Assembly (NCBI GenBank): GCA_009809945.1
Contig: WTPW01000363.1
Coordinates: 277,162 to 341,161 of the forward strand
DNA from: Gigaspora margarita
Taxonomy: Eukaryota; Glomeromycota; Glomeromycetes; Diversisporales; Gigasporaceae
Direction of reading: 5' to 3'
DNA length: 64,000 nt
Shown here: positions 47,437 through 58,533 of the stretch, piece by piece
Layout of the letters: each line of letters begins with the position of its first letter
How positions within the stretch are numbered: position 1 is the first letter of the stretch
Notes under the pieces: generated by a model
Seen by the model: only the letters and a program-made list of their open reading frames with translations
Database searches by the model: none
What the model was told of the DNA's origin: nothing
Made by a program: the position numbers and the translations under genes

Positions 47437-50400
47437 ACTTACCGCCTAAATTAATGCGAATGAATTTAAACGTAATGGTAAATAAGTATTTATGTTCTTT
47501 TCTTTTATGAATTTGTTTAATTCTATAATTAAATTTTCTTTATACTCACCAACTAAATTAATGTAAATGAAATAATGGAAAATAAGTATTTATGCTCTAG
47601 TTTTATGTTTTTTTTTTTGCTTTCTTTATTTCTAAAAATTATTGAAAGTTCTTTATACTCACGAGCTGAATGGAATGATTAATGTGAATGAAATGTTTAT
47701 ATGTAGCGGTAAATAAGTATTTGTGCTCTTGTTTTATGAGTATATTTCTAGAAATATTAATAATCTTTATACTTACCCACTAAATTAATGAATGAAATGA
47801 TGATAAATAAATATTTTTTGCGAACTTTTTTGCTCTTTTATTTTTAGAAATTATTAAATGTTCTTTATACTCACCCACTGAATGAAATGATTAATGCAAA
47901 TAAAGTGATTTGTATAATGGTGAATAAATATTTACGTTCTTGTTTGTGTTCTTGTTTTGCTGTTCTTTATTTTAGTAATAATTATTAAATGTTTTTTTAT
48001 ACTTTACCCACTAAATTAGGATAAATAGAATTATATGATTTTTTTTCTGTTTTTTTTTTTTTTTATTTTCAGAAATTATTAAATGTTTTTTATACTCACA
48101 GACTAAATTAGGATAAATAAAATTATATTATTTTTTTTTGCTGTTTTTTTTTTTTATTTTCAGAAATTATTAAATGTTTTTATACTTACCCACTAAATAG
48201 GATAAATAAAATTATATTATTTTGCTAGTTTCATTTCTAGAAATTATTAAATATTTTTTATACTCACAGACTAAATTAATGCGAATGAAATTATTTGTAC
48301 ATAATAGTAAATAGTAAATAATTATTTATATTCTTTTTTGTAAACTTGTTTTTTTTCAGCAAGCATTAAATGTATTTTGTACTTACGCGCTGATTAAATG
48401 ATTATTGCGAATAAATGATTTGTTATAATGGCAAATAAGGATTTATATTCTTCTGTTTTATTCTAGAAATTATAAATATTCTTTATACTCACGGACTAAA
48501 TTAATGCGAATATAATGATAGAAAATTAATATTTATGTTCTTGTTTCGTGACTTGTTTTGCTGGTTTTATTTCTAGAACTTAATGTTCTTTTATACTTAC
48601 TAACTAAATTAAATATTTTGTATATAATGGTAAATAAGTATTTATGTTCTTGGTTTGTGAACTTATTTTGCTGCTTTTATTTCGTAAAATTATTAAAAGT
48701 TCTTTATACTTACATGCTGAAATGATTTGTATATAATAGTAAATAAATATTTATGTTGTTTTATGCTGCTTTTATTTTTAGAAATTAAATATTTTTTATA
48801 CTCACCCTCTAATTAATGTGAATGAAATAATTTGACATGGCTGTAAATAAATGTCTATATTCTTGTTTTGTGGTTTTATTTTTAGAAATTAAATATTCTT
48901 TATACTCACCCTCTAAATTAATGTGAATGAAATAATTTTGTACATAGCTGTAAATAAATGGGATCTTTGCTAGCAAAATTTTTTTCTAAAAATAGATTTA
49001 TTATGTTTTTCTTAATAAAAATCTTGTGTAACAATAGCTCGGAGGGTCATTTTGCTAGCAAAGATCCCAAATATTTAAATTCTTGTTTTGTGGTTTTTAC
49101 TTTAGAAATTAGTAAATGATCTTTATACTCACCGTCTAAATTAATGAGAATGAAATGATTTGCACGTAATAGTAAATAAGTATTATGTTCTTGTTTTGTG
49201 AACTTGTTTTACTGTTCTTATTTCGTAAAATTATTAAAGGTTCTTTATACTTACCTTCTAAATAAAATAATTAATTAAATAATTTGTACGTAATGGTAAA
49301 TAAGTATTATGAACTTGTTTTGCTGTTTTATTTCTAGAAATTATTAAAATTCTTTATACTTACTCACTAAATGAAATATTTAATGCGAATGAAATGATTT
49401 GTACGTAATAGTAAATAAGTATTTTATGTTCTTGTTTTGTGAACTTGTTTTTTGCTGCTTTATTTCGTAAAATTATTATGTTCTTTATACTCACTTGCTA
49501 AATGAAATTATTAATGTGAAAGAAACGATTTGTACGTAATGGTAAATAAGTATCTATATTCTTGCTTTGTAAACTTGTTTTGCTATCTTTATTTCTGGAA
49601 ATTATTAAATATTCTTCTACTCACAAGCTAATAAAATAATTAATACGAGTGAAATGGTTTGTACGTAATGATAAAAAAGTATTCATATACTTGTTTGTGA
49701 ATTTGTTTTGCCATTATTATTTCTAGAAATTATTAAATATTCTTTGTACTCACTAACTAATTTAACGCAATTGAAACAATTTGTACATAACGGTAAATAA
49801 GTATTTATGTTCTTGTTTTGTGAACTTGTTGCTGTTTTTATTTCGTAAAAGTATTAAATATTTTTTTTTACTCACTAACTAAATTATTGCGAATGAAATG
49901 TTTATGTATAAAATAGTAAGTAAGTATTTATGTTCTTATTTAGTGGGCTTGTTGCTATTTTTATTTCAAGAAATTATATAAATGTTCTTTATACTTACAA
50001 GCTGGATGAAAAGATTATTACGAATGAAATGATTTATATGTAGTGGTAAATAAGTATTTATATTCTTGTCTTGTGAATTTGGTTTGTTTTTTGATTTCTA
50101 GAGATTACTAAATGTTTTTTTATACTCACTTTCTAAATTAATGCGAACGAAATGATGATAATTAAGTATTATGTTCTGTTTTGTGAACTTGTCTTGCTGA
50201 TTTTATTTCTAGAAACACTTAAATGCTCTTTATACTCACTCTCTAAATTAATGCGAATGAAATGATGATAAATAAGTATTATGTTCTTGTTTTGTGAACT
50301 TGTCTTGCTGGTTTTATTTCTAGAATTTATTAAATGCTCTTTATACTCACCCCCTAAATGAAATAATTAATGCGAGTTAAATGATGATAATTAAGTATTA

Positions 50401-51950
50401 TGCTATGTTTTGTGAACTTGTTTTGCTGGTTTTATTTCTATGAATTATTAAATGCTCTTTATACTCACGAGCTAAATTAATGCGAATGAAACATGATAAA
50501 TAAGTATGTTCTTGTTTTGTGCCTTGTCTTGCTGGTTTTTTTCTAGAAATTATTAAATGCTCTTTATACTCACGCGCTAAATGAAATAATTAATGCGAAT
50601 GAAATGATGATAATTAAGAATTATGTTCTGTTTTGTGAACTTGTCTTGCTGGTAGAATTTATTAAATGCTCTTTATACTCACACACTAAATGAAATAATT
50701 AATACGAATTAAATGATGATAATTAAGTATTATGTTCTTGTTTTGTGAACTTGTCTTGCTGGTTTTATTTCTAGAATTTATTAAATGCTCTTTATACTCA
50801 CCCACTAAATGAAATAATTAATGCGAATGAAATGATGATAATTAAGTATTAAGTTCTGTTTTATGAACTTGTCTTGCTGGCTTTATTTCTAGAAATTATC
50901 AAATGCTCTTTATACTCACGAGCTAAATTAATGCGAATGAAATGATGATAATTAAGTATTAAGTTCTGTTTTGTGAATTTGTCTTGCTGGCTTTATTTCA
51001 AGAAATATCAAATGCTCTTTATACTCACCCACTAAATGAATAATTAACGCGAATGAAATGATGATAATTAAGTATTATGTTCTTGTTTTGTGAACCTCTC
51101 TTGCTGGTTTTATGTCTAGAATTTATTAAATGCTCTTTATACTCACCCACTAAATGAAATAATTAATGCGAATGAAATGATGATAATTAGGTATTATGTT
51201 CTGTTTTGTGAACTTGTCTTGCTGTTTTATTTCTAGAAATTATCAAATGCTCTTTATACCCACACACTAAATTAAATAATTAATGCAATGAAATGATGAT
51301 AATTAAGTATTATGTTCTGTTTTGTGAACTTGTTTTGCTGGCTTTATTTCTAAAAATTATCAAATGCTCTTTATACTCACTCACTAAATGAAATAATTGA
51401 TGCGAATGAAATGATTTATACGTAATAGTAAACAAGTATTTATGATCTTGTTTGTGGACTTGTTTTGCTTGATTTATTGCTAGGAATTATTAATTGTTCT
51501 TATACTCACTAACTAAATTAAATAATGAAATGATTTGTACATAAAGGTAAATAAGTATTTATGTTCTTGTTTTGTGAACTTGTCTCACTGATTTATTTCT
51601 AGAAATTATCAAGTGTTCTTTATACTCACCAACTAAATTAATGCGTATGAAATGATAGTAAATAAGTATTAATTTCTTGTTTTGTGAACTTGGCTCACTG
51701 GTTTTATTTCTAGAAATTATTTAATGTTCTTACACTCACCAACTAAATTATTGCGAATTAAATTATTTGACATGGTAAATAAGCATTTATGTTCTTGTTT
51801 TGTAACTTGTTTTGCTATTTTTTTCTAGGAATTATTAAATGTTCTTTATGCTTACGGGCTAAAATAACATAAACAAATATTTATTAGCTTAAATATCCGA
51901 CAAATAAATTAATAAATGCTCTTTATGCTTACTCCCTGATAATTAAAATT
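47437..51950 (-). repeat. Array 1: 40 units of acceptor, 3 bases, donor
   Basis: Tandem repeats of about 105-125 bp. Read on the minus strand, every unit has an acceptor (mostly TTTAG, sometimes TCAG or CCAG), exactly three bases, then a donor (GTGAGTATAAAG or GTAAGTATAAAG). Lowest coordinates of the three bases: 47443, 47550, 47663, 47777, 47875, 48008, 48100, 48190, 48268, 48387, 48493, 48601, 48714, 48806, 48910, 49133, 49255, 49364, 49495, 49625, 49754, 49876, 49999, 50130, 50240, 50351, 50469, 50574, 50683, 50802, 50920, 51029, 51147, 51264, 51381, 51510, 51630, 51740, 51856, 51933. All 40 have AG before and GT after. 21 different triplets occur. TGG is commonest (7), and TGA occurs twice (49364, 51381). 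It lies between the Sel1 and kinase genes on their strand. Confidence 0.92.
48960..49068. mobile_element. Small MITE inserted in array 1
   Basis: GGGATCTTTGCTAGCAAAAT and its complement ATTTTGCTAGCAAAGATCCC close a 109-bp element, flanked by AAAT on both sides. The neighbouring array unit near 48850 shows the uninterrupted sequence. The insertion is inside an intron-like part and does not touch an AG-three-GT core. Confidence 0.75.
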
Positions 51951-51996
51951 GTGTATAAGGTCTTTGAAAAATTATAAAAAAACATTATAATAAAAA

Positions 51997-52898
51997 TTAC
52001 AAATTAACCCACTTTCTAATCCATTCAAAAAATTTATTTCTATTTTCTTCCACGCCAATTCCGTAACAGTAACATATGGCAGTTTTGAAAACTCCCATTG
52101 CATTACCTGCCTCAGCAGACTTTAAATAATATGTAAACGCTTTATGCTTATCGATTTCGACGCCAATTCCTAAAGAATAACAACAACCAACTTGATACAT
52201 TCCGTTAGAATTATTCATGTCTGCCGATTTTTGATAATATTTGAACGCTTTGTTTTCATTCTTTTCAGTTCCAATTCCATATTCGTAACAATAACCAAAC
52301 ATGTATGTTCCATAAGAATTTTCTTTTTCTGCTGATTTTTTATACCAAATAAATGCCTGGTGTTCATCCACTTCAACTCCACTTCCTTTAAGATAACAAT
52401 CACCGACTTGAAGCATTCCATCGGCACGTCCCATTTTATCAGATAAAATGACAGTTTTGGATAATCCTTTCGAATTACCTGCCTTTGCTGAATTTTTGTA
52501 GTTCTCAAATGCCTTATCCTTATCGATTTCAACACCAATTCCTAAATCACAGCAATAACCAGCTTGATACATTCCGTTAGAATTCCCTTTATCGGCAGCT
52601 TTTTGATACCAAGTAAATGCCAGGCGTTCATCTTTTCAACCCAAATTCCTTGATGATAACAATGGCCAAGTTGAAACATTCCATAAGAATTATTCTTATC
52701 TGCTGATTCTTTATAATAATTGAATGCCTTATGCTCATCTTTTTCAACATCTATTCCGTGTTCATAGCAGTAACCAAGCATGAATATTCCATTGGAATCT
52801 CCTTTCTCTGCTGATCTTGCACAATCTGCAAAACTTAATTCGCCAAATTTACTGGTAAGTTGGATAATTTCATCTGATAATTGTTTTTTGGTTGTCAT
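51997..52898 (-). CDS. Sel1-repeat protein (one apparent frameshift)
   Basis: Starts MTTKKQLSDEIIQL at 52898 and encodes seven Sel1-like repeats of about 36 residues, with the signature GxYxLGxCYxxGxGVExDxxKAFxYYxKSA. Examples are GYCYEHGIDVEKDEHKAF and GYCYEYGIGTEKNENKAF. Sel1 repeats form alpha-solenoid scaffolds. In AM fungi they often accompany signalling kinases, and here the kinase lies on the same strand beyond the array. Near 52633-52637 one A seems missing from a run (GAAAAG where GAAAAAG would keep the frame), so the frame shifts in the third repeat. This may be a sequencing error in a homopolymer or a real lesion. The end at KWVNL is just before the array, and TGG|GTTAAT there could be a donor. 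Confidence 0.82.
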
Positions 52899-52964
52899 TT
52901 TGAATGTAAAAAAGAGTTTCGTCGAGTAAGAACTTTTTCGTTGAAATAATTTAAATTTGATCAA

Positions 52965-53478
52965 ATTAGGTTGTTTATGTAATTAATATGTCCTTTAAAT
53001 GCAACAAAGTTTTCTTTGCACGCATAAAATTGATCGATTATTCTAAAAGTGCGATCATTCTTATAATAAGGCAAGGTTTGGAATAAAAAAAAAGAACAGG
53101 TGCCGAATAAAAAGATTTTTTACCTTTCATCTATATGCATGATTACGCACTGCACATTTCACATTCAACGTATGACATAATATCAAATTTGGTATACACG
53201 TACGGTCGAGGAAACCTAAAAACTTCTTCAATAACTTTATATAGAATAAAGGTTAACTAACTCATTGAAGATAAACTAAATTTGTCATTCTTGCTTATTG
53301 TTTTTATGCAAAGAGATTCCCTTCGCTTATTGAGGTCGATAATTTAGGAAATACCAGGAACGGAGTCATGCAAATTGACGGAGTGTATGGTTACCTGCCA
53401 TCTAGAATGATAGTTCGCAAAATCTTGCATTTGATTGGACGTTAAAAATCTATGATTTCACATGTTTATGTACTGTGT
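52965..53478. other. Intergenic, 5' flank of the Sel1 gene
   Basis: No gene or clear element recognised. Confidence 0.35.
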
Positions 53479-53486
53479 GGTGTAAT

Positions 53487-54480
53487 TAGTGATGGGCAAA
53501 TCCCGATTTTTTTAAAAATCCCGCGCGGGATCCGCGCGGGATTCGCGGGATCGAGTAGAGTTTCTGATTTTTTCACGATAAATAAATATATATATATATC
53601 ACTGCTAGGAATGCTATTTCTTATTAAAATAATAATCATTTCTTATAAATCTTACTGCATTTATTACAAATAAAAATGCTTATATAGATTTTGCCTACAT
53701 TTAAAACATCTAAATCTTATAATTAATAAATTTATTAATTCAGATTTGCCTTAATTTTCTCCATTTGTTTTTAAATATTATTATATAAAGATATGTTCAA
53801 AAATTATAATGGCAACAAAGCGATCAAATCATATAAGCGTATAAAAATTTATAAGTAATCAGGCGCATAATCAGGTATAAATGTACTAAAATTTATAAGT
53901 GATCAGGTACATACGTACAAAAATTTATAGATAACCAGGCTATATACGTACAAAAATTCATAAACGTCTCATAAGAAATTCATAATCGGGCTTATCAAAT
54001 AGTCACTTTTATACTCAATAATCATCTAATATCACATAAATGATTGGAATTTTTATTTACCTTATCACTCATATTAAATAATCACTGAAATTGGATATTT
54101 TTGCCCATATGGTACACAATATTCTTGATGTATTATTTATGCAAGAAATTAGAAGTCTAGATACCCATTTTATTAATAATGACAATTTAAAAAAATTTAT
54201 TTCAACGTACAGTTTGTGCATTATCTCTGTACGTACGATATATGTGCGAATGAGAAACAAATAAAAAGTTAACGCGTGCATAATATTTTTATGTACATCA
54301 AATACTAATTAGTCATTGGCCCACTTATGTTAAAGCTGGCCGGATAATTTGCTAATGCGGGCCAAATGATATGCTAATGCAGGCCAAATAATCTTATATT
54401 AAAAATCCCGCACGCGGGATTTTGAATCCCGCGCATCCCGCGCGGGATCCCGCGCGGATCCCGCGCGTGGCCCATCACTA
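53487..54480. mobile_element. hAT non-autonomous element, 994 bp
   Basis: Ends TAGTGATGGGCAAATCCCG and CGCGTGGCCCATCACTA are flanked by a perfect 8-bp duplication GGTGTAAT (53479-53486 and 54481-54488). Both subterminal zones carry clusters of CCCGCGCGGGATC, the only strongly GC-rich words nearby. The interior is AT-rich without a transposase. A set of short GTACAAAAATTYATA-type repeats lies near 53880-53970. Confidence 0.82.
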
Positions 54481-54489
54481 GGTGTAATA

Positions 54490-54845
54490 CAGTATACTGT
54501 TATTCGTGTATGAGCATACCGGATTTGATATGTGCTACTCTGATCGTATTATGCCTTAAGATTTAAATTGTAAATTTCGCATAATTTCGCAAGCCGATTA
54601 ATTCACTGATAGGTTTGCTTATCATAATAGATAGCTATTTCACTGACATCTAATTTGACAAACAAATTAATTCTTGTTGTTGTCAGTTAGGTATTTAAAT
54701 TTATAATTACAATTTATAAAAAAATTGTCGAAACATATCTACAAAATGAATTTGTTTGTGAATTAACCGTCTGTAAAAGTAGCCTTGTCTGTAAATTAAT
54801 TGCTTATGACTAAATTGTCTATAAAGTGGTTGTTAATAAATAGCC
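54490..54845. other. Intergenic, nothing firm recognised
   Basis: Short related phrases (TTGTCTGTAAATTAATTG, TTTGTGAATTAACCGTC) echo phrases near 1830-1900. No gene is seen. Confidence 0.3.
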
Positions 54846-54848
54846 ATA

Positions 54849-55621
54849 TGCGTTGACGAAGTCACGCTAGGGTTATTATAGCGAGGATCACCCTTTTGTG
54901 GCTTATATGAATTTAGGCTTGTATGGAAAGACAATGGATATGCCATACGATTGTATGAGATTATAGAAATGCATGTGATTCATAGACATGCAGGTAATGG
55001 ACATGTGGGAATTTTACAGGAGGGTCCCCAAAATTCCGGGTCGGATGTGTCGGATCTAGGTCGGCGTTTAGCCCTAGTTGTTAACAGATTCTATAGCAAA
55101 ATTATCAGCTGGGCATCTTTTACTTAATGAATGGATATGATTTATTAGTAAAATGTTTTATGATCTTGGAGCAAAATTGATCAATTCCGATCCAGCCGAC
55201 CATGATTCCGATGCACACCGAAGCATTCCGACCCGGAATTTTGGGGACCCCTGTATGAGTTGACATGTGGGCGTAATTGGGAAGTTTAGTGCTTTCTTAC
55301 TTCGCTTGTTTACTTGTTCTCTTCGTTGCCCGATTACGATTTGGTTTCTTCGTAATTGGTCCACCACACCCTCCCTTCATGCATGTAAGTTGAGTACGCC
55401 ACTGCAGCGTTGGAAAAAAAAGTAAAGTAAAATGTAAAAGAAGTAGAATGCGCCACAAAAAAATCACATGACCGGAAAATTTTTTGTGGGATAGCTACTA
55501 CCTTCATCTCCATTGCGTACTATCATATGCTATTACCTTTTTCATATAAGCCTCAATTTCATATAAGCCACAAATCAGGTTATCCTCGCGATAATAACCC
55601 TAGCGTGACTTCGTCAACGCA
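54849..55621. mobile_element. TIR element, 773 bp, with nested MITE
   Basis: Ends of about 70 bp start TGCGTTGACGAAGTCACG and close with CGTGACTTCGTCAACGCA, flanked by TA. A 237-bp MITE is nested at 55017-55253. The array-1 duplicate begins directly beyond its right end, in the middle of a unit. No transposase is seen. Confidence 0.68.
55017..55253. mobile_element. Nested MITE (CAGG...GGGTCCCC family), copy A
   Basis: CAGGAGGGTCCCCAAAATTC and GAATTTTGGGGACCCCTG ends with TA on both sides; TTCCGGGTCGG follows within the arm. A second, inverted copy of the same family is at 58534-58772. Confidence 0.72.
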
Positions 55622-55623
55622 TA

Positions 55624-57176
55624 GGGCTATTATGTTCTTGTTTTGTGAACTTGTTTTAGTGTTCTTATTTCGTAAAATAATAATGGTTCTTTATACTCAC
55701 CTTATAATAAAATAATTAATTAAATAATTTGTACGTAATGGTAAATAAGTATTATGAACTTGTTTTGCTGTTTTATTTCTAGAAATCATTAAAATTCTTT
55801 ATAAATGAAATAATTAATGCGAATGAAATGATTTGTACGTAATAGTAAATAAGTATTTATCTTCTTGTTTTGTGAACTTGTTTTTTGCTGCTTTATTTCG
55901 TAAAATTATTAAATGTTCTTTATACTCACGAGCTAAATGAAATTATTAATGTGAAAGAAACGATTTGTACGTAATGGTAAATAAGTATCTATATTCTTGC
56001 TTTGTAAACTTGTTTTGCTATCTTTATTTCTGGAAATTATTAAATATTCTTCTACTCACAAGTTAATAAAATGATTAATACGAGTGAAATGTTTTGTACG
56101 TAATGATAAATAAGTATTCATATTCTTGTTTGTGAATTTGTTTTACTATTATTATTTCTAGAAATTATTAAATATTCTTTGTACTCACCAACTAATTTAA
56201 CGCAATTGAAACAATTTGCACATAATGGTAAATAAGTATTTATGTTCTTGTTTTGTGAACTTGTTGCTGTTTTATTTCATAAAGTATTAAATAATTTTTT
56301 ATACTCACTAACCTAAATTATTGCGAATGAAATGTTTATGTATAGAATAGTAAGTAAGTATTTATGTTCTTGTTTAGTGGGCTTGTTGCTATTTTTATTT
56401 CAAGAAATTATTAAATGTTCTTTATATCACAAGCTGGATGAAAAGATTATTACGAATGAAATGATTTATATGTAGTGGTAAATAAGTATTTATATTCTTG
56501 TCTTGTGAATTTGGTTTACTTTTTTATTTCTAGAGATTACTGAATGTTTTTTTATACTCACTCTCTAAATTAATGCGAACGAAGTGATGATAAATTAAGT
56601 ATTATGGTCTGTTTTGTGAACTTGTCTTGCTGATTTTATTTCTAGAAACTCTTAAATGCTCTTTATACTCACAGGACCCCGAACAATATATATAGAGGTT
56701 ATATTAGGTTTAATATAAGTTTTTTATAAAATTTATCCAGAATTTGAAAAAATCTGCAATTCTGATTGGTTGAACCTTATTTAGGCCAATCAGAATTGCA
56801 GAAAAGTGGATAATGCAAAATATAACCTTGACTTGCATTGTTCGGGGTCCTATACTCACTCTCTAAATTAATGCGAATGAAATGATGATAAATAAGTATT
56901 ATGTTCTTGTTTTGTGAACTTGTCTTGCTGGTTTTATTTCTAGAATTTATTAAATGCTCTTTATACTCACCCCTAAATGAAATAATTAATACGAATTAAA
57001 TGATGGTAATTAAGTATTATTTCTGTTTTGTGAACTTGTCTTGCTGGTTTTATCTCTAGAAATTATTAAATGCTCTTTATACTCACGAGCTAAATTAATG
57101 CGAATGAAACGATGATAAATAAGCTTATGTTCTTGTTTTGTGACCTTGTCTTGCTGGTTTTTGCTAGAAATTATTA
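55624..57176 (-). repeat. Decayed partial duplicate of array 1
   Basis: This corresponds closely in order and sequence to array 1 from about 49190 to 50545. The splice grammar is partly lost: an acceptor is lost near 55704 and near 56062, one core is deleted near 55805, a spacing of 4 is seen near 56306, a donor is altered near 56420, and a spacing of 2 near 56970. Intact cores remain at 55930, 56188, near 56560, 56859 and 57088. Some triplets differ from their counterparts (for example 55930 against 49495). It is not next to a kinase gene. Confidence 0.82.
56673..56851. mobile_element. hAT-like MITE with in-window empty site
   Basis: AGGACCCCGAACAAT and ATTGTTCGGGGTCCT close a 179-bp element with a perfect 8-bp duplication ATACTCAC (56665-56672 and 56852-56859). 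The parent array holds the unoccupied sequence near 50232-50242, which confirms the boundaries. The insertion disrupts an AG-three-GT core, but the duplication re-creates the donor. Confidence 0.85.
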
Positions 57177-57370
57177 ATGATTATAATTATGAAAACTTAA
57201 ATTATTTTTTACAAGATTTTGACGTTGAAAGGGTGAAATTAGAAGTTCTTATATTACCTTTTAATATTGAGCTTGATCTTTTAAATTTAAGAAAATTTGC
57301 TGAAAAAACTAGATATCTAAGGCATTTAGAAATCGTGAGATCAGAGATAGTTGATCTTTGTCAAGTTTAA
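57177..57370 (+). pseudogene. LRR-like gene fragment
   Basis: The frame reads LNYFLQDFDVERVKLEVLIL, then LDLLNLRKFAEKTRYLRHLE, and stops at 57370. The leucine spacing is like the repeats of the fungal F-box/LRR proteins. The 5' part is replaced by the array duplicate, so only a C-terminal piece can be present. Its identity is uncertain. Confidence 0.35.
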
Positions 57371-58214
57371 AACATTAAATGTGTTTTAAAATTTCAGCTA
57401 AAGAGATATGAGCTAAAATTTGACTCCTACTTAGGAACCGAAGAATAAAAAATGCAATATTTTATGTAACGTTATTTATGTTTTTGACTTTGAAGTACTT
57501 TGTCAGTTGAATTTTTGATGACGACCAATGATCGGCAACCACCCTGGGTCTTAATGATCGGCCAATTAAATTATGAAATTTTTAACAGCGCTCTAACCAA
57601 GCGACTAACCCAAATCCTAACTACTCGATTTATTACATAGAATATTCTGATAAATATAAATTAGAGAAAAGTTTTACCACTTTTGCATTTACAGTGCTAT
57701 CGTTGGCAAATTAAATTTCAACAATAGCTTCGAGCAAATTAAACGGAGCATCTATAGAATATGTAACGGTTACGGATTACCAAAATCAAAGTTCAGGAAA
57801 GTATATTTATTAGGCACTTTCTTAATATCCCTTATGATTATTGAATTCTTTTAGCTTGGTATGCACATCTTTTGTATATTTGCTTTATGGTAACCCTACT
57901 ATCTTTTTTTCAGAGTAAAAGAGTATATGTGGATTTTAGTAGGGCTTATATTTTTAAATTAAGACTCCAAATTCTCAGCATCATCCCGACAGTTAATAAA
58001 CCCGTACGCTTTAACAAACCAAGTCGACTTAAGAATATCTGAAATATGAAGTATAGATCTCTTACGCAAACAAGCTTGTCTTGCTTCAAACACCTAACTT
58101 GAAATCTCAAGCTTTAAAAAAGAGACAACTGCTTTGTTAATAACTACTTTTGTTTTGGCGCATTTTAAAGTTTAGACATAGTTTTTTGCTTTACTTCTTG
58201 CAGAAAGTCGTGCC
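57371..58214. other. Intergenic, nothing recognised
   Basis: No gene, repeat or RNA recognised. Confidence 0.35.
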
Positions 58215-58216
58215 TA

Positions 58217-58311
58217 AGGATGGCTCCGAAATTCAAAAAAGGAAATTCAAACAATAATTAATAATCAAGTTTTATTGTTGTAACTTCCTTTTTGAACTTC
58301 GGAGCCATCCT
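58217..58311. mobile_element. MITE, 95 bp, TA duplication
   Basis: AGGATGGCTCCGAAATTC and GAACTTCGGAGCCATCCT are almost perfect inverted repeats flanked by TA, with only a short AT-rich loop between. Confidence 0.72.
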
Positions 58312-58324
58312 TAGTCGTGGAATA

Positions 58325-58512
58325 GATTAGCGGCGCAACCAAAATTTAGCAGATCGGCCCGAATTGTGGGTCGGAGTGAGCCGGCGCTTATTAATTTTGC
58401 CAAAGATCACACCAATTTTCACTAATGAACCCTTTTTAATGCCGGTCTGAATCCGATGAAATCCGACCCATAATTCGGGCCGATCTGCTGAATTTTGGTT
58501 GCGCCGCTAATC
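58325..58512. mobile_element. MITE, 188 bp, TA duplication
   Basis: GATTAGCGGCGCAACCAAAA and TTTTGGTTGCGCCGCTAATC are flanked by TA. The arms continue through CAGATCGGCCCGAATT. It lies 13 bp from the previous MITE and has unrelated sequence. Confidence 0.72.
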
Positions 58513-58533
58513 TATCCTTTGTCGTAACTCATA

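Noticed and set aside
47437-51950. CRISPR-like look of regularly spaced repeats with variable pieces
   Set aside because: The variable part is only three bases, units are about 115 bp, and the organism is eukaryotic. Splice signals explain the conserved core better.
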